DNA of 64,000 nt, taken from NCBI GenBank assembly GCA_000328365.1, contig KB295623.1, positions 657,541 to 721,540 of the forward strand, written 5' to 3'. Positions 61,390 through 64,000 of this stretch are shown one piece after another. Position numbers and translations under genes: made by a program. The first letter of the stretch is position 1; the number at the start of each line of letters is the position of its first letter. The notes beneath the pieces are model-generated. The model worked only from the letters and a program-made list of their open reading frames with translations. It did no database searches and had not been told where the DNA came from. This DNA is from Capitella teleta (lineage: Eukaryota; Annelida; Polychaeta; Capitellidae).

Positions 61390-63518
61390 TCATTGAACAC
61401 GTGCCTGCTGTTTGATTGCATATGGAGTATATTCTACTTTCTTTGTCCTAAGCACTGTGGCAGTCAACCTGGAAAAGATAGACACTACTGTTTATAAGTG
61501 AAAGTCAAAGGGCATGGAGCCCTTTACTCAGTGCATTCAAAATGGAAGAATGTGGCTCAAAGTTACTCAGTGCATTCAAAATGGAAGAATGTGGCTCAAA
61601 GTGAATAGAGCCATTTACTCAGTGCATTCAAAATGAAAGAATGTGGCTCAAAGTGAATAGAGCCATTTATTCAGTGCATTCAAAATGGAAGAATGTGGCT
61701 CAAAGTGAATAGAGCTATTTGTTCAATGCTGACAAAATGGAAGAATCTGACTCAGAACTAAGGACTTTGTGGTTGACTAATACAGAATTATAGAAATGTG
61801 AAATGCAATGTACTCACAAGAACAGTATGAGGCATATGCAACTCAGACAGCCCATCACAATGAATACTGTGCCATAATATGACGATTTTGTTAGTGAGAA
61901 TATTGAAATGAGAAGAGTGACAGAGATGAAGTCTCCCAAAGAGCTCAGGCCACTCAGACTGGCCTGCACAGCACCTGCAAGACATGGAAGCCTGTCGATT
62001 ACACTAAGAACATACTGCCTATTCACTCACCCTGTTCAAACCCTGACACATCTTTTGACATGATTGCGCGACTCAATGCAGTGATGGAGGCTGAATACAT
62101 ATTCATAAAAGGCACTGAAATACGAAATTTTAATGAAATGACGCTCTGTTAAATTGTTTATCTCTGGCCTTTTCAAATGCACACTCACCTATATTGATCT
62201 GTTGATCAGTTTTAGCTCCAGCCTGTGCGAAAAATGCTACAGCACCTGATACGGATGCAATGATGCCCATGACAGCATCCGGAATGCCACACTTGTCAAA
62301 CAGTTTTGTTCCAATGATAGGACCAAAGAAACTGCTTGCACATAAGATGGCAAGAAATACTCCGATTTGAGTGGGGCTGTAGCAAAATGGGGGTCCTATT
62401 AGGTACAGGGTTTCCAACTCCAGCAGACCTAAAACCATGATAGTGTGAAGGGTGGACGCTCCAAGCATCAACAAGAGTCTCCATTTGGCGTTTTTATCAG
62501 GACGCTCAACACTGTAAACTTTGAAGGCGGTGACTGTCACCTGCCAGACTTCTTTGATGTCCTGTGAAAGTGTCGTGGAACAATCATCGGGTTGTTCGGG
62601 TACAGATTCTTCAAGAATAAAGATAAAGTACAACAGTGGAATGGCGTACCAGATGGTCATTATTACAAAGCTCCACATGTATCCAATGTATGATATTATG
62701 TAACCAACTGCAATATTTCCGAGAGAGGTCCCAGCGAACAGGAGTCCATTGAGAACAGCAAAGCGAAAGGTAATCTCGGATTGTGGTACCACATCAGCAA
62801 CGTAGGCATACGCACTTCCGGCTACGGTCATGTGAGATCCCGACATTCCCTCAATCAGGTTTGGCAGCATGAGGAAATCTATGCTTAATCCGTATACATC
62901 AGTAATGACGTAGAGCACACCTTTAACAACTCCTCCGACACAGGGCACGACCAGACCGAGTTTTCTGCCATGTTTGTCACCCCATGAGCAGAGTATGAGG
63001 GATACTACGATCGCAGGAAGGGTCTCAAAGATATTAAAGACCAGAGTGTAGTTGGAAACTTTCGTTTTGATTGTATCATCCCTCTGTCTTTCGAGTAAAG
63101 TGAGGTTCTCGATTCCTTTGATACATGCATTCGGTACGTATATATGCCCCAGTGAATGAGATTCAGGAGTCTCTTTCTCAACGCGGTCATAAACGTACTG
63201 CTCATTCAAGGGCATGTACGAATATATAGCTAGCATGTAAAAGAAATAAGCAGGCTCCACGAGTTTCACTTGCCATGATTTCTTTGTTACTTTTATGGAA
63301 TCCCCTGAAAGCTCTCCAGACTCAATGGTGCTGTAATTAGCACCGCATGATGACAGCTGATCAGTTTCGGATGCATCTTCAGTTTCCTTTGACATCTCTG
63401 TTCGATCTGTGGTCCGATAGTCCAAGTAAACAGAACCTTCCATCGCTATAACTATTCTGATGAGTTGGTATTGCATCAAACACATTTTATTCACTGCGCG
63501 GGTCAAGCGTACAATCAT
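61390..63518 (-). CDS. SLC46-family major facilitator transporter
   Basis: Four minus-strand exons, 62189-63518, 62031-62114, 61818-61974 and 61390-61468, give 549 residues. After an acidic N-terminal tail of ~85 residues, helix 1 is LVEPAYFFYMLAIYSYM. The long first lumenal loop carries Asn-x-Ser/Thr sites, as in SLC46 proteins. MFS motif A is GDKHGRKLG between helices 2 and 3. Further helices follow, including LGNIAVGYIISYIGY and the C-terminal GTVFIVMGCLSCICLILFLL. The EQGAVQASLSGLSSLGDF stretch matches the family signature before helix 11. SLC46 members carry folates, haem or muropeptide-type cargo with protons; substrate is not predictable here. The N-terminal ATG is uncertain: 63443 has a better context. 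The last exon is predicted from a strong donor (TT|GTGAGT) just before an in-frame TGA, and a poly(A) signal follows it. Confidence 0.85.
61524..61757. repeat. 52 bp tandem repeat in the last intron of the SLC46-like gene
   Basis: Units of the form ACTCAGTGCATTCAAAATGG...CAAAGTGAATAGAGCCATTT repeat about four and a half times; the first unit is shortened by about 14 bp and the last is diverged. Confidence 0.9.
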
Positions 63519-64000
63519 AGTGGCTACATAAAACTAATGGTTTTTATCTCTTTTAGCCTGCATGATTCAGCCTCATCAGTGAACAACAAGATTTAGAATT
63601 TGGACAAAAGAGTGCCATTGAACAAATTATTTATGAGCTTCCAAGGAATGATATGTGTTATCCAAAGATGATCTGATTGATTGACAGAAGCGAGAAGAAT
63701 TGCACAGTTTTTCTATATTTCTAATCATTGTCGTCTATGATATCAAATTGAGGCGTATTATGAGGGGAACAAATGATAATGATGCATTGATCAATCCTTA
63801 ACGCACACATTTGCCAATACCAATCAGATGTTCTTGTATCCCAGATCAAACCATATCAAGTATCTCACACCTCTGAATGTGAACACCGTTTTTGAACAGA
63901 GAAATCGAAACTGCATGTTTAGCAATGAATTATTTTTTAATCTCGTGACTGACAGGGAGCAGAGGTGTAGCCAGCACCGACTACTTGTACTATGGCGCAT
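63519..64000. other. upstream of the SLC46-like gene
   Basis: Presumed promoter and 5' UTR of the minus-strand transporter. No TATA box or other gene is evident. Confidence 0.4.

Overview
This is a 64 kb window of an animal nuclear genome with two assembly gaps (5156-5213 and 49752-49801). It encodes multi-exon metazoan genes (Dicer, xanthine dehydrogenase, mitochondrial IF-2, ALKBH6, claudin/PMP22-like proteins, a RhoGEF, an SLC46 carrier). Introns are GT-AG and mostly 50-63 nt; mobile DNA consists of a tRNA-derived SINE, short DNA-transposon relics and LINE fragments. I see no operons, CRISPR, bacterial or retroviral genes. The compact introns and gene set suit a marine invertebrate, perhaps a sponge, but the species cannot be fixed from the sequence alone.

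Layout. 1.4-5.2 kb (-): a CARD-like, coiled-coil, Cys/His-rich protein cut by the first gap. 7.1-8.1 kb (+): a four-helix claudin/PMP22-like protein. 8.4-9.7 kb (-): ALKBH6, head to head with Dicer at 10.7-16.3 kb (+); the ~1 kb between them carries two copies of a ~45-55 bp element, each flanked by its own direct repeat. 17.2-17.9 kb (-): a second claudin-like gene. 18-22.7 kb: intergenic, repeat rich. 22.7-31.0 kb (+): xanthine dehydrogenase, 30 exons, convergent with MTIF2 at 31.5-34.4 kb (-), 16 exons. 36.3-37.8 kb: a nest of mobile elements. 38.1-41.8 kb (-): a chromatin-reader gene combining CW, PWWP and ARID domains. 42-47 kb: intergenic with a hAT-like relic and a broken unidentified coding fragment. 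47.4-53.9 kb (+): a coiled-coil RhoGEF without a visible PH domain. 55.5-57.1 kb: two LINE fragments. 58.9-59.5 kb (+): a basic orphan protein. 60.7-61.0 kb: an intact-looking SINE with 15 bp target duplications. 61.4-63.5 kb (-): an SLC46-type MFS transporter.

The genes are mostly unrelated housekeeping functions. The observations most worth following are the CW-PWWP-ARID architecture, the CARD/coiled-coil/CHORD-like protein, the Dicer with eroded helicase motifs but intact RNase III sites, the tiny duplicated elements in the ALKBH6/Dicer promoter, and well-anchored GC-AG introns in xanthine dehydrogenase. All gene models were built by hand from reading-frame continuity and homology remembered from the families; no alignment or database search was run.
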